64,000 bases of DNA from Diphasiastrum complanatum (GCA_029204225.1 CM055096.1:30023495-30087494), one strand, 5' to 3'; numbered from the stretch's first letter, positions 1-15,727 are shown. The notes: generated by a model not told the origin, from the sequence alone. Numbers and translations are program-made.

Positions 1-561
1 GAGTGGATTCAAGAAACATTCATCGTGCTTCTCTTTTCACCAACCAACGAGGACTTGACATTTCTTTTGTAAAAAAGTTGTTTGATTCTGTTGCCAAGCC
101 CCAAGGACCACCTCCTGCATCTATCAACATCACATTAAGAATGATGTGCTTCCAACAAGGAGACGCCCCCAAAATTTTGTTTGGTAGCCCATAAACATTC
201 TTGGCTACATTTCAAAAATTCAAGGAAATTTATATGATAGATTATGCATATTTATACAAGAGAGGTATCCAAAAGAGGGGAAAACCGGTGAAAGTTCGAA
301 ATTGGATGGTCTATGCAAGAATAGGTTCCTTGCATTTTGCAAATTTGAACTTGTACATGGTCAACATTTTTGTTGTGCGTGTAATGAGATAGCCATGCAA
401 TGAGACATAACAAAATATTAAATGCAACATTCGAGAAGAGGTTCTTGTATGTACACGCAAGAATATGCTTGTTCAGAAACACAATGCGTTACATATTGGA
501 ATCTGACAGGATGAACTTTGAACCAGAAAACAAACGAAAGAAAAGTAGCTTGGCATAAATA
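1..561. other. No gene supported (0-0.56 kb)
   Basis: Only short open frames occur here and none resembles a family I know. The stretch is AT-rich and carries many stops in every frame. It may be the decayed upstream part of the relic that follows, but nothing in the sequence proves this. Confidence 0.4.
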
Positions 562-2043
562 ATGAAATGTGCTCGACAACTTGGGATTTCTTTGGACCAG
601 TCCCGTTACATTAAAGGAGTAAAATCAGACCAAGAGACCACAAGGAGAATGGCTTTCTTCTATCAAGGACTTCGTGGCATCATTGGCAATGACATTACGA
701 GACCGCTGCAAGGAAGATTGCCATTAAAAACTTTGTATGCTTTGAAGAGTATACCTTAAGATTACTGTGCCCAGATGATACTTTCAATAACTTCCTAGAA
801 GTTATGAAAACTAACGCCTCTGGTAATATGTCCTACGAAGAACCGGACTACACTGCAAAGAAGCCGAAGTTCTTTCCGATGACAATAAAATTTTTTAGAC
901 CAGTGAAATATGTTTCCGATGTAGTCTGCAATCGTATTTGTAAAAAATTGTTGCATGGTGATTTATTTTTCGAAAAAACAAAATAAAGAGAAATATATTG
1001 AGGAAGGTGTAAATAATATGGTCCGAGAAACATGCTCTGTGCATGTCACAATTTTTTTGATTTCATTAGATAATGAACTACCCAACAATGTAGAGTACAA
1101 TAAAGAAAGCGTCAAGCTTTTGTCCAAGACCATTGACAAGAAGTTTGTGTATGATTGGATCAGAGCAACAACAAGCAGCGGCCAAAGCATATCGACAAAA
1201 TTGCAAGCGTGTATACCTGCATCATTGACTCAGTTTGTACATAAGGTGAAGGAAAGACATATAGAAAGGGCAAGGATTGACAAGGGTACAAGCAACTCTA
1301 ACAACGGATGGAGATTTTTTTGTAAAGTCAAAACCTCCAAAGGTGCAGAAGCCATCTGTTGCGGCATAGAGGAGTCAAATTTCATATCTGTTCCTCCATC
1401 TCTTTGGGATCGTCTGACTTTGTACATATTCAACAACATAGAATCTTTGAGTTCGGGCTATATCGCGTCAATGGTGCGGCATTGCTTGACAACTCTAATG
1501 ACACAACACATATTATGTCTCATTGTTCTATTCTTGGAGCAAAGCATCAAAGAAGGAGTCAAAGGGAGCCTAATGGCAATGCATGACGTATGATGCTCAA
1601 TTTTTGAAGGATATTATGAGAATGGCACCCACTTGAGACAGGGCAATGTTTCATAGTTCAAAATCTGCAGCTTCCCGTACTATTTGTTCTATATAATGCA
1701 TAGGAGCCAAATGATATAAGTGCCTATGTGCACAACAAATTTAAGTTCTTGAAAAGCAAAACATTGGAAAGGCATGAACAACATTGTTGAGTCCTTCTCT
1801 GCTCTGAACTAGGCGGTGTGTTTATATCAGCTGTCTTATATGGTAGCCCCATTACTAAATGTCAGTGGCCGAAACATTGTATCGATCGAAACTCCAAAAA
1901 CTACAAATCTTACTAAAGCCTATATGGAGAATATGAAATGTTTGGAATCTGGTTCAGATGGTCAATCTTCTGAAGAATTAGATGATTCCAATACTCGTGT
2001 TACACGTGATGTAGATATAGACTTACACATTGAAGACACGTAG
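562..2043 (+). pseudogene. Unrecognised coding relic
   Basis: A series of plus-strand open pieces lies close together: 562-759, 804-986, 955-1593 (up to 212 codons, polar, with a basic region around KERHIERARI) and 1816-2043. They are not in one frame, and I see no convincing splice sites joining them. The last piece ends in an acidic tail (SSEELDDSNTRVTRDVDIDL), and an AATAAA lies at 2125-2130, so this could be the 3' end of a dead gene. I do not recognise the family. A faint resemblance of 1816-1950 to the post-motif-I part of an amino-methyltransferase (SGRNIVSIETP) is noted separately. It may equally be random open sequence. Confidence 0.22.
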
Positions 2044-5240
<3,197 letters not shown>

Positions 5241-5489
5241 ATTGCAGACTTTTGAGAATAGAAAAAGTGGTCAGCTTCTTGAACAATTCAGACACATTTG
5301 CAAAAGGCCAACGCAGAGCAGAGGCAGAGGAAGCTTCAACAGACTGGGGATGTTATTGCTGAAGATCATCCAAAAGACACCTACATCCCAAGTTTGTTGA
5401 TGATCAACTCTGTCACTGCACAATTCAACATGGCAATACAAAGTTGATTTCAAAGTTTGTCAAGTGACCTTTTTTACACACTTTGCATC

Positions 5490-5876
5490 GTTGACATTCC
5501 CTACGGTTTCAAGCTAAAAGGGTCTCTCAATGACAAGAAGCCTTTTTAATACACGGAGGTGAAGGAGGTAGTTGTTGGATTCTTGGAGGTCACTAGTACT
5601 CCACTTTGGAGAATAGTGATATTTCAATCCAATTGGCAACAAGTTGGGGTTCACAAGGCCTTGCTGGAGGTATGCAACGCCGACATTCAAAATGCCATTT
5701 GGTAAGTGAAAACTCTAATGATTGTACTTTTGTAGTCTTTGATTTTATTTACAAATCTTTATTTTCATTATTTTTGTTTTTAAATGTTTGCAGATTAAAC
5801 CGAATGTAAGAAACTTTGGTGGTGCTCGTATCTGCAACACAATTGAGTACATTAGCATTGGATATTTAGTGACTTT
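5490..5876 (+). pseudogene. Methyltransferase-like relic, copy A
   Basis: Reads as part of a DNA amino-methyltransferase (N6-adenine or N4-cytosine type). The exon 5490-5701 starts with VDIPYGFKL, matching motif IV (DPPY-like) of these enzymes. It continues through a beta-strand/helix region ending in ADIQNAIW at a GTAAGT donor (5702). After a short intron and a TTTGCAG acceptor (5791-5793), the next exon reads IKPNVRNFGGARI and then EYISIGYL. Line-by-line comparison with copy B at 44.2-44.7 kb shows the same residues in the same order (DIPYGF, YKEV/YTEV, LIW/AIW, ISIGY) and the intron at the same codon. Damage: an in-frame TAA at 5547-5549 and a one-base phase error across the intron. The C-terminal half (NPYQKP block and motif I) is not found downstream. 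Exon-like sequence at 5,248-5,480 may be an upstream part. It is a relic; enzyme type is inferred. Confidence 0.62.
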
Positions 5877-6266
5877 TGTAAGTCCTAAATATCATTAAAG
5901 AAGTAATCTTTACATTATGAAATAAGTCCGTCATGTTGTAATACATAAGACATTTTGAAAAAGGTTGTGTCTATTTGGAGGAGCACTACAATGGCATAAA
6001 ATTCATTAAATTTTATTAGAAATGGATTTTATCAAAGGAACGTTACATATTTGTAAGGTTCTATTGATCAACTTACTAAAAATAAAAAGCCTAAATAAAA
6101 GATTCCCTCATACTTGTCTAGTTTAAAACAAGGTTTTGAAATTATACTTTTTTTTCAAGAGGTCTTTACGTCAGGGAAGGCCCTCTGCCCCTAGACGTAG
6201 TACAATTTTTAACTTTTTAAGAAATGGTGATGGCCCCCATAGAAGAATCTCTGGGACAACAATTCA

Positions 6267-6293
6267 TGCACCTTCTAGTTGTTAGAAGGTGCA
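6267..6293. repeat. Perfect 11-bp hairpin
   Basis: TGCACCTTCTA and its exact reverse complement TAGAAGGTGCA are separated by 5 bases (GTTGT). A third copy of the arm (GAAGGTGCATG) follows about 30 bases on. Confidence 0.85.
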
Positions 6294-6364
6294 CAAAAAA
6301 ATTACCTTTTTAACATGCAGCCAAGAAGGTGCATGTAAAAAAAAATTACAATTTTTTTTGAGAA

Positions 6365-6398
6365 AGATTAAAAAAAAGAGTTAATTTTTTTTTAATCT
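6365..6398. repeat. Perfect 13-bp A/T hairpin
   Basis: AGATTAAAAAAAA pairs exactly with TTTTTTTTAATCT across an 8-base loop. It lies about 70 bases from the GCACC hairpin and seems to belong to the same foldback patch. Confidence 0.8.
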
Positions 6399-7150
6399 CA
6401 CAAGGACCTTGGACCCTTCTGCTCAGGTAGGGGCTTATGCTCTCGAGCAGACACCCTTTTTGGGCAAAACGCCCTTAGAGGGGGGACCCCCTATCCCCCA
6501 CCAAACAAAAGAAAAGAACCTTTTTCTCCTTTTTCAAAAGGAAAAGTTGGCACCTCTGACGACATAATGCATTGAAAATTCTTTGTCGCAACAAACTTTT
6601 ATACATGCATTTTTCGACGTGAAAATAAATCTACAAAAGGAAAAATATGAAATGTTCTCATAAGGAAGATCGATCTCCTCGGCCCTTTGTGCTTCTCTTG
6701 ATGATAGGGCCATGGAGGCACTCTCCCCTTGCCCCAGAAGAGGAAAAATCCTTACTCATTGAGATTTGCAAAATGGTAAACTAACCTAGTAGCATTAACT
6801 AAGTTGGTTAATTTTTTCAATTTTTTCTTTCAGTCCTCACATATTGTGATAGTATGTATTCTTGTTCCTCAATGATATTTAGGACCCACAAACGTCATTA
6901 AAGGTTATGTAAGAGTTGGACATTGGGGACGGTGGAATCTGCCCAAGTCATAAGTGATGAGCCATGCCAGCCAAAGCTTTATTGAGATCCTTGTGTCCAG
7001 TGCTTGAGAAAATCAGCAAAGTATAGGAACCTAACCGACAAGTTTTCTCAAAAATAGATATCATTAAATGTATACATTGTTTTTACAAGCATATATACCT
7101 TTTTATAAGTGCAATTCTTCAAAAAAACTGAAAAGCTCTATAAAATGCAG

Positions 7151-8860
7151 GTTTTTTTAACAAAACTCAAAAGAGGTTTCTTGAGCACACCTCTTCTCTC
7201 ACTAGTCTGGACTCTCACTCCAGCACCAGCAGCTGCCCACTCTAGACTCTAGTCTACAGTCTACTACTGCATTCCACACGTACAGCCACCTTGACTCCTG
7301 ATCCATTCTGGCATCACCTCCAATCAATGCAGCAGGCTGCTGCAGCCTGCTGCAATATCAAAGTCCACCTTATGAGTTGATGCCTGGCAGCTTGCAGGAA
7401 TCCGTTTACTTCCATCCACGTTTCGGACTCTGATTGCGAATGCGATGTATTTTCTTGTTAAAGGAATCATCATATCTTTCTCGTGTGTCACATGTGTAAC
7501 AGAATTACTCTCTTGAGAATTTAGTGGTGGGTTCCAGACCCAACGGCTCTTTAGCTGAATTGAGTTCGTCCAGTAACGTCATGAGGGAGTCGCGACTCGC
7601 AATTCATCACCCCAGTAGCCAGTTATACGTTGTGCAACGTGAATGCCTATTCTGGGTTGCCGTCAGGAGTCGGATCTTTGAGATTCAAAGCATCTACCAC
7701 TGACTTCCAGTACCAATTATAGAGCGACGGATAAACACTCTCCCTAGAGCGACCCCCTTTGCGATAAAAGCAGCAATTAATGTGGATAAAAGATCTTTTT
7801 CTGTCAAAAGATCTCTTGACCCTCCTTACGCTAAATTACTCCTGTCAATGTTTCGGATATAAAAGATGTTTTTCAGTTAAAAGTTCTATTTGACTTGCCT
7901 GTGCTGCATTATATTACAATGCTCGTTAAAAACTACAACATTTGAACGATGTCGGTGAATGATTACAATAGTAGAACCTTTGATTTTGAATTTTATAACT
8001 AAAGTAGAACTAGGTAATTCTTGACACGTGAAGAGTTTATCTATTATGCCAGCTCCTCTCCTTCTTGCCCGGTGCTCGTACTATGTTACCAATCTATTAT
8101 ACTAAAAGTTATCTCCATATGTTACTCCTGTAAGTTCGAGGTTGAGGCTGCTGTATCTCGTTTTGCTCTATCGTTCTATCTCGTTAAATTCTAAATCAGA
8201 AATCAGAGAGAATTTAATCTTGGATGTAGGAGCTAGAGTTGCACGACATTAGTACTATTGAGCTCATGTACTACAGAGCTTCTAAGTCAAGAATTAAACG
8301 AACACGTGTTCTATGAACACAGAAGCCTCCCCTGTTCTTTACTTGTGACAAATCTTCAGGTTATTACAGTAAATGGTAGTATAAGCAACATTTCTGAGGA
8401 ATGGTATCTACCGTGATTGATACTGAAGGGATAGCGAACGTTATACTTGCAGCTACATAGAAAGCTTAGATTCAGCCTTACTCAATCAGTTCAAAGGTAG
8501 CAGGCAGCTCAATTTAATGCTTCAAAACCGCATACATGATCGGTCCATGGATTGTCATCAGGCGTTCTCCGGCTTTCTGGTGGTTTGAAAGCCACTTGAC
8601 TCTGTTGCATAACCTAAGGCATGGAAAGGAATGCGCTTAAAGGCACAGAAATTTCATTGTGAATATCATTGACTGCCGTTTTTATCGAGAAGACTCTGAA
8701 GGCTACACTCGCTGTATCTGCGGAAGTTGTAGTAAGCTTGAGCTAGAAGAATTCTGTGCAATTAGAATCGATAAAGATGCTATTGGGACTTGATATAATT
8801 GGCTTATTTAATAGTCTGAGTATTTGCATTGGAGATTGTAGCTGCTGAACTGACAAATAG
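7151..8860. other. Upstream region of the split gene
   Basis: No open frame of note. Base composition is more balanced than in the flanking AT-rich DNA, and there are ACGT-core sites (for example TAACGTCATGAG near 7,575) and a perfect GAGTCGCGACTC palindrome at 7587-7598. It probably holds the promoter and 5' untranslated region of the gene starting at 8,861, but I cannot place a transcription start. Confidence 0.3.
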
Positions 8861-9215
8861 ATGGCTTTCTTAATTCGAGCTCTGTCTGGCCATAACGAGA
8901 AATCGAGACAGAGATACTCAGATATTAAAATTGCCGCAAAGGAGTTGCAGTCTAACCGGGTTTGCCCTCAGACATCACTCTCTATCGTTCGCATTATTTG
9001 TAATTTCTTGTATTGTGCTTTGATGTAAATGTGGACTATCTTTTAAGTTTGCTGCATCTTATCCGTGCTATCCGTGCTCTACTGTGCATCCGTTGACTAT
9101 ATCTGAAATATCTCACTTGTGAATTTAGGCAACAATTGTGAACCTTGTTAAGGAGAAGCATGAAGTAAAGGTTGCTGTTGAGAGAGTTTTTGATACATCC
9201 CTGCCCAGCGCACAG
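8861..9215 (+). CDS. Split gene of unknown function, exons 1-2
   Basis: An ATG at 8861, preceded directly by an in-frame TAG, opens a reading frame beginning MAFLIRALSGHNEK. I end exon 1 at 8959 (after LQSNR, weak donor GTTTGC) because the phase then fits exon 2. Exon 2 is 9129-9215, between TTTAG and GTCAGC, and reads ATIVNLVKEKHEVKVAVERV then FDTSLPSAQ, all in phase 0. Both pieces are helix-forming and look coding, unlike the surrounding DNA. The phase also fits the next recognisable exon 11 kb away at 20217, so I treat 8.86-26.18 kb as one gene. I do not recognise the family. The exon 1 donor is the weakest point; exon 1 might extend further or the true start might lie upstream. Confidence 0.42.
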
Positions 9216-9434
9216 GTCAGCACAGTGATTTTCTTGGATATGAATACATACTATTAGGTTTTGGAGGTTTGAAGAAGGTTAGATTAACTTCAAATGTCAA
9301 TGAACTATTAACAACAGCAATCATAACGACAAATGTGGTACTAAGATTGCCTTGTTGTTTCTGAGTTAAAGGAAGTTAATTGTTTCAAGCCTACTAGTTA
9401 GAATCTTCTAATATAAAGATTAATCGTCTCTTTC

Positions 9435-9752
9435 CTGATATGCTTATATTCATGCAGTCCCTCTTGAATTCATCTAACCATGGCTAGCTCGCAAATTTTG
9501 GTACTATGAGTCCTGCTATAATCACCTCAATTTCTTGGCTTAGAACAACCATCTGACGTCGCATGGAGTTGTGATGGGTTCTGTCTGATATGCTTATCTA
9601 CATGCAGTCCCTCTTGAATTCATCTAACCAATATGGCTAGCTCGCAAATTTTGGTATTATGAGTCCTGCTATAATCACCTCGAGATCAATTTCTTGTAAT
9701 ACTTGGAACAACCGTCTGACGTCGCATGGAGTTGTGATGGGTTCTGTTTGAT
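9435..9752. repeat. 150-bp tandem duplication
   Basis: The segment starting CTGATATGCTTAT at 9435 is repeated at 9585 with small insertions. Both units carry the shared blocks CATGCAGTCCCTCTTGAATT and CGCATGGAGTTGTGATGGGT. It lies in the large intron of the split gene. Confidence 0.9.
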
Positions 9753-10456
9753 TCTCGAAATTCAACTTAGATGCTTCGAGAGGGGTGGCAGAACCCAACT
9801 CAAGCACAACACACCAACTCACCCCAAGGGAACATGGTGGCCTAACCCAACTCAAGCATAATATATTGATTGAGCATGTGTGGAAGATCTAGTCTCTTAA
9901 TGGTATGAGAGTCCACCCCAAGTTCAACACATGTAAAGCAATAAATTTGCCTTACAATAAACGTCTAAAGTCAATGAAATGCTACTGGTAAAGCAATGGA
10001 TTTGTCTCAAAGTAAAATTTTAAAACACACATTTACATTGTATAGATAGAAATTCCCAATTGCTTCCAGTTTTATAGATAAGATTTCCCAATTGTCTTCC
10101 AATGTTCATGCTTGTGTGCTTGCGAGTTTCTTGCTAAGCTGGGTGTAGTTAGCAAACATGCGAGTACTCGAATTCACCATCATTTGATTAAACATAGTGT
10201 CATGACATGTGGCAAAGCACCATGGGCATGGAGGGTAAAAAAGAAAAAAATTCAAAACTATCTTGAAATATATTCATTTTAAACAAATGCTTACTCCCCA
10301 AAATGAGCCATTCAATTAGCTACTATGGAGTATCGTGGAACTTCTCAATATTGGGAATACGTTGAAAAGGATCGATAGATCAGTTATGAGCCGATAATTA
10401 TGATTCCTCAGTGAATGAAATATAGCAAAATGCAATTACAACAATCTATTTTCAAC

Positions 10457-10588
10457 CACAAAAATTGTAGGCACTGGAAGTAATAATAGTATCTAATAGA
10501 GGAATTAGATCTATTTCCAGGACACAAAAATTGTAGGCACTTGAAGTAATAATAGTATTTGATAGAGTAATTAGATCTATTTCCATGA
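10457..10588. repeat. 66-bp tandem duplication
   Basis: CACAAAAATTGTAGGCACT and the following 47 bases occur twice in a row (10457 and 10523) with few changes. The duplication sits just upstream of the LTR element. Confidence 0.9.
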
Positions 10589-10678
10589 CAAGAAAAATAA
10601 TATACTCATATAAACAATATCATTTAACTGTGGGTAGATAATGACAGTAGATGATTACTTTATCGTAGATTGTGATTT

Positions 10679-11134
10679 AGTTAGAAATCAGAGTTAAACT
10701 TATATACATTTTATTTAAGCTCTAAATGTGATACTGTAATAAATGTATAGTTAGTCAGTTTACTGATTTCAGTAGTGATTAGGACGTGACCCACTATCGT
10801 TATATCAGTCGGGCACTTGTCCCGTAGACGGCTACTTGGGGTAGCCGGGTAGCCACACATAGGGAAATTGGCCTATACAGTGTATTTTTTACAGCATGTG
10901 CTATACTCAGGGGCATGTCCGAGTTTGTCAGTCTTTTAGCCCATGTTGGGCATATTAGTTAGACAGGTGCCTATTTTAGTGAGTTGAGCATGTTGGGGCT
11001 TTTACTATATGTACTGTTTTCTCTTTGTAATCTATTAACTTTTGATGTGCCATCTTTGAGAGCTTGTGAGGAGTGGCTATGGTGATGTGTGATGTGATCT
11101 GCATACTACACTAGATTCTATTGGAATTTCAACT
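10679..11134 (+). repeat. 5' LTR
   Basis: Begins AGTTAGAAATCAGAG and ends GGAATTTCAACT. It is similar to 15728-16202 and 62596-63066. The ends are AG...CT (AGTT/AACT inverted) rather than TG...CA. Confidence 0.88.
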
Positions 11135-11146
11135 TGGTATCAGAGC
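11135..11146 (+). promoter_or_regulatory. Primer-binding site (tRNA-iMet)
   Basis: TGGTATCAGAGC follows the LTR without a spacer. It is complementary to the 3' end of plant initiator methionine tRNA, as in most plant copia-like elements. Confidence 0.85.
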
Positions 11147-11269
11147 TACAGGGTGTTGCAGGGATGCATGATCCGGTGGAGCTATGGGATAGCGTCTTTC
11201 AAAAGGAGAAATAGCACTCAAAGCGTCTCAGGAGAGAGGACTCCATACGGGGGGGTATCGGCAGTCCGG

Positions 11270-11410
11270 ATGACAGGAGACAACAAAGTTCCTTCGATCG
11301 GAGCTTCGGGAAAGATCAGAACGATCGTTGTAGGTGGATTCCGGAGAGAATTCATGGAAAATCTTGCAGTTTCGGCGATTTCGGGGAAATCATCGATGGT
11401 GGCTTCATAA
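11270..11410 (+). CDS. Small conserved frame in LTR element
   Basis: A 46-codon frame reading MTGDNKVPSIGASGKIRTIV at its start. The second copy of the element keeps a matching 45-codon frame (63199-63336) with the same start and nearly the same end. A 16-codon frame beginning MHDPVELWD precedes it (11164-11214) and is also kept in the second copy. Whether these are translated is unknown. The DNA is so similar between copies that conservation alone does not prove coding, and the antisense strand is also open here. I do not recognise the product. Confidence 0.2.
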   Translation: MTGDNKVPSIGASGKIRTIVVGGFRREFMENLAVSAISGKSSMVAS

Positions 11411-14400
11411 TTCACTATGTGGACAACCGTTTGATGCAACGGGCATTGCATGGGAATGCAAAGAGCAGTGATGGAGAGCCATGGCAACATACAGAAACAA
11501 ATTTGGTTGAAAACGGAAGAATTTTGGAGAATCTCCAGTTTTGAGGGGTGTTGACGGATTTTTGGGAAATCAAGCTGTTTGCAGACGATACTGCACCGAT
11601 TGGCAAACCATAAATTGCATCAGAACACTGGAGGTAGGGCGACCTCTGTGAGGAAGAGAACTGCAAGTGAAAGCTCAGAGGAAGCCTGAGTAAAGCCCAA
11701 GAAACTTCTTCTTCTTCTTCTCATGGCTAGGGTTTTTGCGTGGAGGAGCCAGATCATAGACTGTTTGGGGGCTGCCATAACAACCAAAAACCGTAGCTAT
11801 GTACAAGGGAGAGATGGTCGTGAAGGAAGGAGGAGGAGGGTCGCGAGGAAGGTCACGTGCGCCCAAATGGAGGGATAGTGTAGCGTCTCCAAGGCGCTAG
11901 CAGATGGATGAGCTCGGATCATCATGCCAAACCACTACAAACCGTTGGATCGAAGACATGTCAGATGGACAGTGGAAGATGGGAAAAATATGGGCCATTA
12001 GATGGAAATCAGCCATGGGATGGGCTTAAAAGAGGGCCCTGAAGGAATGAAGGGCAAATAAGCCTTCAACTTCATTAAAATAGAATTTTCAGTTTGAAAT
12101 GTTGAAAGGGAACTGAAGTCCATAATTGGGATTTCTTCATTAAAAATCTTCAAAATGAAGTTCCAGTTCATTTTGCAAGCAATTCCTTTGGAGAAGGATA
12201 ACCTTGGCTAGAGGGCACCTTTTTTGGCCATCCTTGGGCCAAATTGACCCTGAAACTGGCTTCTCAGAGCCAGCAGACAGAGCGACCTCAAAAATTAGGG
12301 AGAAAGGCATTTCGAGGAGTTTTTATCACCATTCTATCGAGCGGAGTGCGGGTGACCTAGTGATGGGCTACATTCGTCATTTGGGTATCGTAGGGCCAAA
12401 TTTGGGGCAAACTTTGGCTGGTGAAACCTGCTACAGGTTGGTACAATGAGGCATAATCACTTCTAAATCATTATTGTTTACTAGACAGCAGAGTGTTTGG
12501 AAGCAGTAAATGCAGTATGAGAGCGAATGGTAGCGGAATTGTGTGGAGAAAGCTAGTTTTGGTGACGAAAGTGCAGTTTGGCGGCGTGACTACTCATCAT
12601 TGGCGACAATTTTGAGAGGGCAAGCAATCATAGGTGAGAGGTAGGCATGGTATGCCGGTTACAGGTGAAAAATTCTTGTGATCAGATTCAACTTTTGGAG
12701 TTAGAACCAACCAACGTCAAGTGGCATTTTGGGGGAATGCTCTCACAGGCATGATCAACAGTAGCAGTGTCGAGTCAGGTGATAGCTGCATTGACACATG
12801 CATCTGTAGCTTGTAAATTTCTCTTTCGGAGGGAAATATGGGCTAACTTGGAGGTACACACATTTTGGCAGTCACAGGTGATGGAGGTGCAAGGTGGTGC
12901 CAGTTGAAAGCCATTGAGCAAGATAGCGGACTTGCATTGGATGAGCTGTGTGTGGCACACATGGAGGATGAAGAACGGGACAATAATCACACTTTGGAGG
13001 CTCTTGGAGAGTAGTAAGTGTGATAATTTTGCGGTTTTACAGACTTCAATTTTGATCAAGTCAAATTAGCTGTGGAGCAGTGTATCAGGATTATCACCGA
13101 GAGATACACTTCAACTGCCTATTCTGGATAAGTCAAGTCAATTTGCCATACCAGTATTGCATTAGGGATGCGAATTCCAATGATAGTAGGGTGCAGATCG
13201 TTTGGTTTGGGCCATGGAAGATCTCACAGGTTCACTTGGAGGGATATTGGCATGTCACATCATGTGAGGGACGGTGGCTTTGGAGCTCACATCTCAGTGT
13301 ATTCTCAGGGAGCGGTTTGGAACCATTCATAGGAGTAGCTTGGAGCTAGCTTGGGGAAATACAGGTGGGCACTACAAGGTAGATGCTCAAATCTTTGTGA
13401 TCAAGGATGACATTGGGATACCTGGTAGGGATAGCACTGCAGGATGACATGGGATGATCATCAAGGGGCAACTATTTCATATTGGACTTGAGTCATTGTC
13501 ATGGACAGGACTTACAGGTGGGATTCATGATGAAATCAGGAAGCTACAAACACAAATGGGCAAAGCGTGAAGCTTTGGGAGCCAGCTCTAGGTTGGAGAG
13601 CTGATGGAGGTCGCACGGGGCGTGATCGAAGGGCAAGCACCATGATGGGTGTTTTGCTAGCGATCTACTACAAGGGACACTGATGGCAAGGACTTCATGG
13701 TGTGCTCATTTGGGAGTACAGGATGACATTACAGCAGGGGGGCAGTTTTGGACATTGGCATTGATGGGGAGACATCTACCATCACGGGCGTGGATAAGCT
13801 ATCTATAGCTTTCATGCAGTTGGCTGTATTTGCAGGAGTCTAGGCTTGGCATAGGTGTTGAAATTTCCATGGTGCAGATTCTCAGGTGGTGAGATCAGGG
13901 GAAGCCTAGAGGAAGTCACTCAGAGCCATATACCTCAGTACGATCAGGGAGACAGTGGTCTCGGGTTCCCATGAGCAATGACTTAGGAACAAGCTTGCGT
14001 TGGCATGGTGTCGGATGGCACATAGCCAGGGAGAGCGAGCAGATGCTAGGGGCCAGGTGGAGCAGGTGATGCTTTGGAGTTCGGCTTGTCTAGCAGCATG
14101 GTGACCAGGATCGGAGACATCAGGTGAGCATAGTATATGGATGACGAGTCCATTGGGGTGGCACTCAAGGAGATGCTACAGTTGCTCAAGTATGATATGT
14201 CATTTGATGTATGGATGATGATTTTCAGCTGGTGCATCATGTGGTGACCTAGGGACGGGTCAAGCCTACTTGGAAGTAGGTGGCATGGAGTGTACCTGGG
14301 GTGGTACATATCTTGAGGGCATGGAGTGCATTACGGGGTGATGTGGATCCAGCATGCCCATGGTTATGAGCCAGTAGAGATGGAGATGGTTGCTCAGGGA

Positions 14401-15727
14401 GTGACAACTAATACTTTGGCAAGCGATCAATTGAGCTGCATGCTTATATGCACAGTGATCTCCATGTTGGCATCACATGTTGTTTCTATCCATCATTATT
14501 TGGAAACAGGATGCAGTTATCTGGTTAGATCCAGTTGGAGTCTAGTTGCACTACAGGTGGACATATTCTTGGGGAGCTATCAGCGAGTAATGGATACTTA
14601 GTGATCAAATGGTATAGGGTTTTGGAGCTATCCTACCTGATATGCTATGGATCATGAGTGAATTTCTCATCACGATGATGGATCTAGTTTGCATTTGCTT
14701 TGGCTTGGACGCTATGATGGATGTGTTGGTGAGATAGGCTCCTTGGTGGGAGGCCTATATACTGGTCAAATCAGAGTTGACAACGTCAAGCATGGGAAGT
14801 TGAGCCTACATGGGATGTAGGAGAGGTAGACTATCATCAGTATCTCTGGAAGATAGGCGAGCTACTCAGGTATAGCCTATGGTGAGGTTTGTGTACATTC
14901 ATTCATTGAGTCCTTGGTAGACTCTTGTGCTTGGAGCATGGAGAATGGATGGGGATAAGCTTTCAGGACTTATCGGACAGTTGGATATGCTTGGACGTGA
15001 AGGCATCTTGGCTACAAGTGTGGGCCATGGTTGGAGACCTAATTTGGTGACCAGTGGTGTAGTAGCGGATCTACAAGTGGCACAGGTGTTGGTACGACAT
15101 GATACCACTTATGGGCAGGCCTTGGTCATGTATTTGATACTTTATCATTCGTGTTGGTTTGCATGAGTGTGTGTGGGCTTGCATGTTACCTTGTCACGGG
15201 AGTCTAGATCTGAGTCGGAGTTTTATGTGTTGGTGCATTTACTATGTTTGAAACAAAGTAGTCATTTTATGCTCATTGACTTGTCACTGTCTACTAGCTG
15301 TCTATCTGGTGAGAGTACAATCTTATGGTGGCAGTAAGATTTCCTCAGGTTGAGCCTCAGTCGCTCATTTATGTCAGCTCTACAAGTTTGTGCTTGTAAG
15401 TCTCTGATAGGATGTCAGCCTAGCTAGATGAAGGATGTAAGTCTCATGGTGGCAGTGGGATTCTCTCAATTTGAGCCATGTCGCTCATGTGGTCCACTTG
15501 TGTTGAAGTCGGATTGGGGACGAGTTAGTTGGTTGAGAGTATGGTAGACTCTTTGTATGAGCATTGTGTTTACATGATACTTTGTGAGTCAAACCTGGTG
15601 GTTTGTTGGTGTGCTTGAGTGTGAGTCAAGTACAGGGAGCAGGGATATGCATAAAATCTTTTAAACACTCCAGACATTGCACAGTTTGTATTTCTTCACT
15701 CTTATCACATTTGAGCTTAAGGGAGAG
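11411..15727. other. Interior of LTR element, non-coding
   Basis: G/T-rich, stop-filled sequence with no recognisable retroelement domain. The last bases form the polypurine tract (15719-15729). Confidence 0.5.

Larger units (their letters stand above)
5877..7150. other. Intergenic with hairpin-rich patch
   Basis: No gene is supported. Between about 6,160 and 6,510 the base composition changes (G/C runs, A/T runs) and several inverted repeats occur; the two clearest are listed separately. The rest is plain AT-rich DNA. Confidence 0.45.

Noticed and set aside
11135-11146. tRNA gene fragments at the TGGTATCAGAGC sites
   Set aside because: These are retrotransposon primer-binding sites, not tRNA genes; no cloverleaf can be formed around them.
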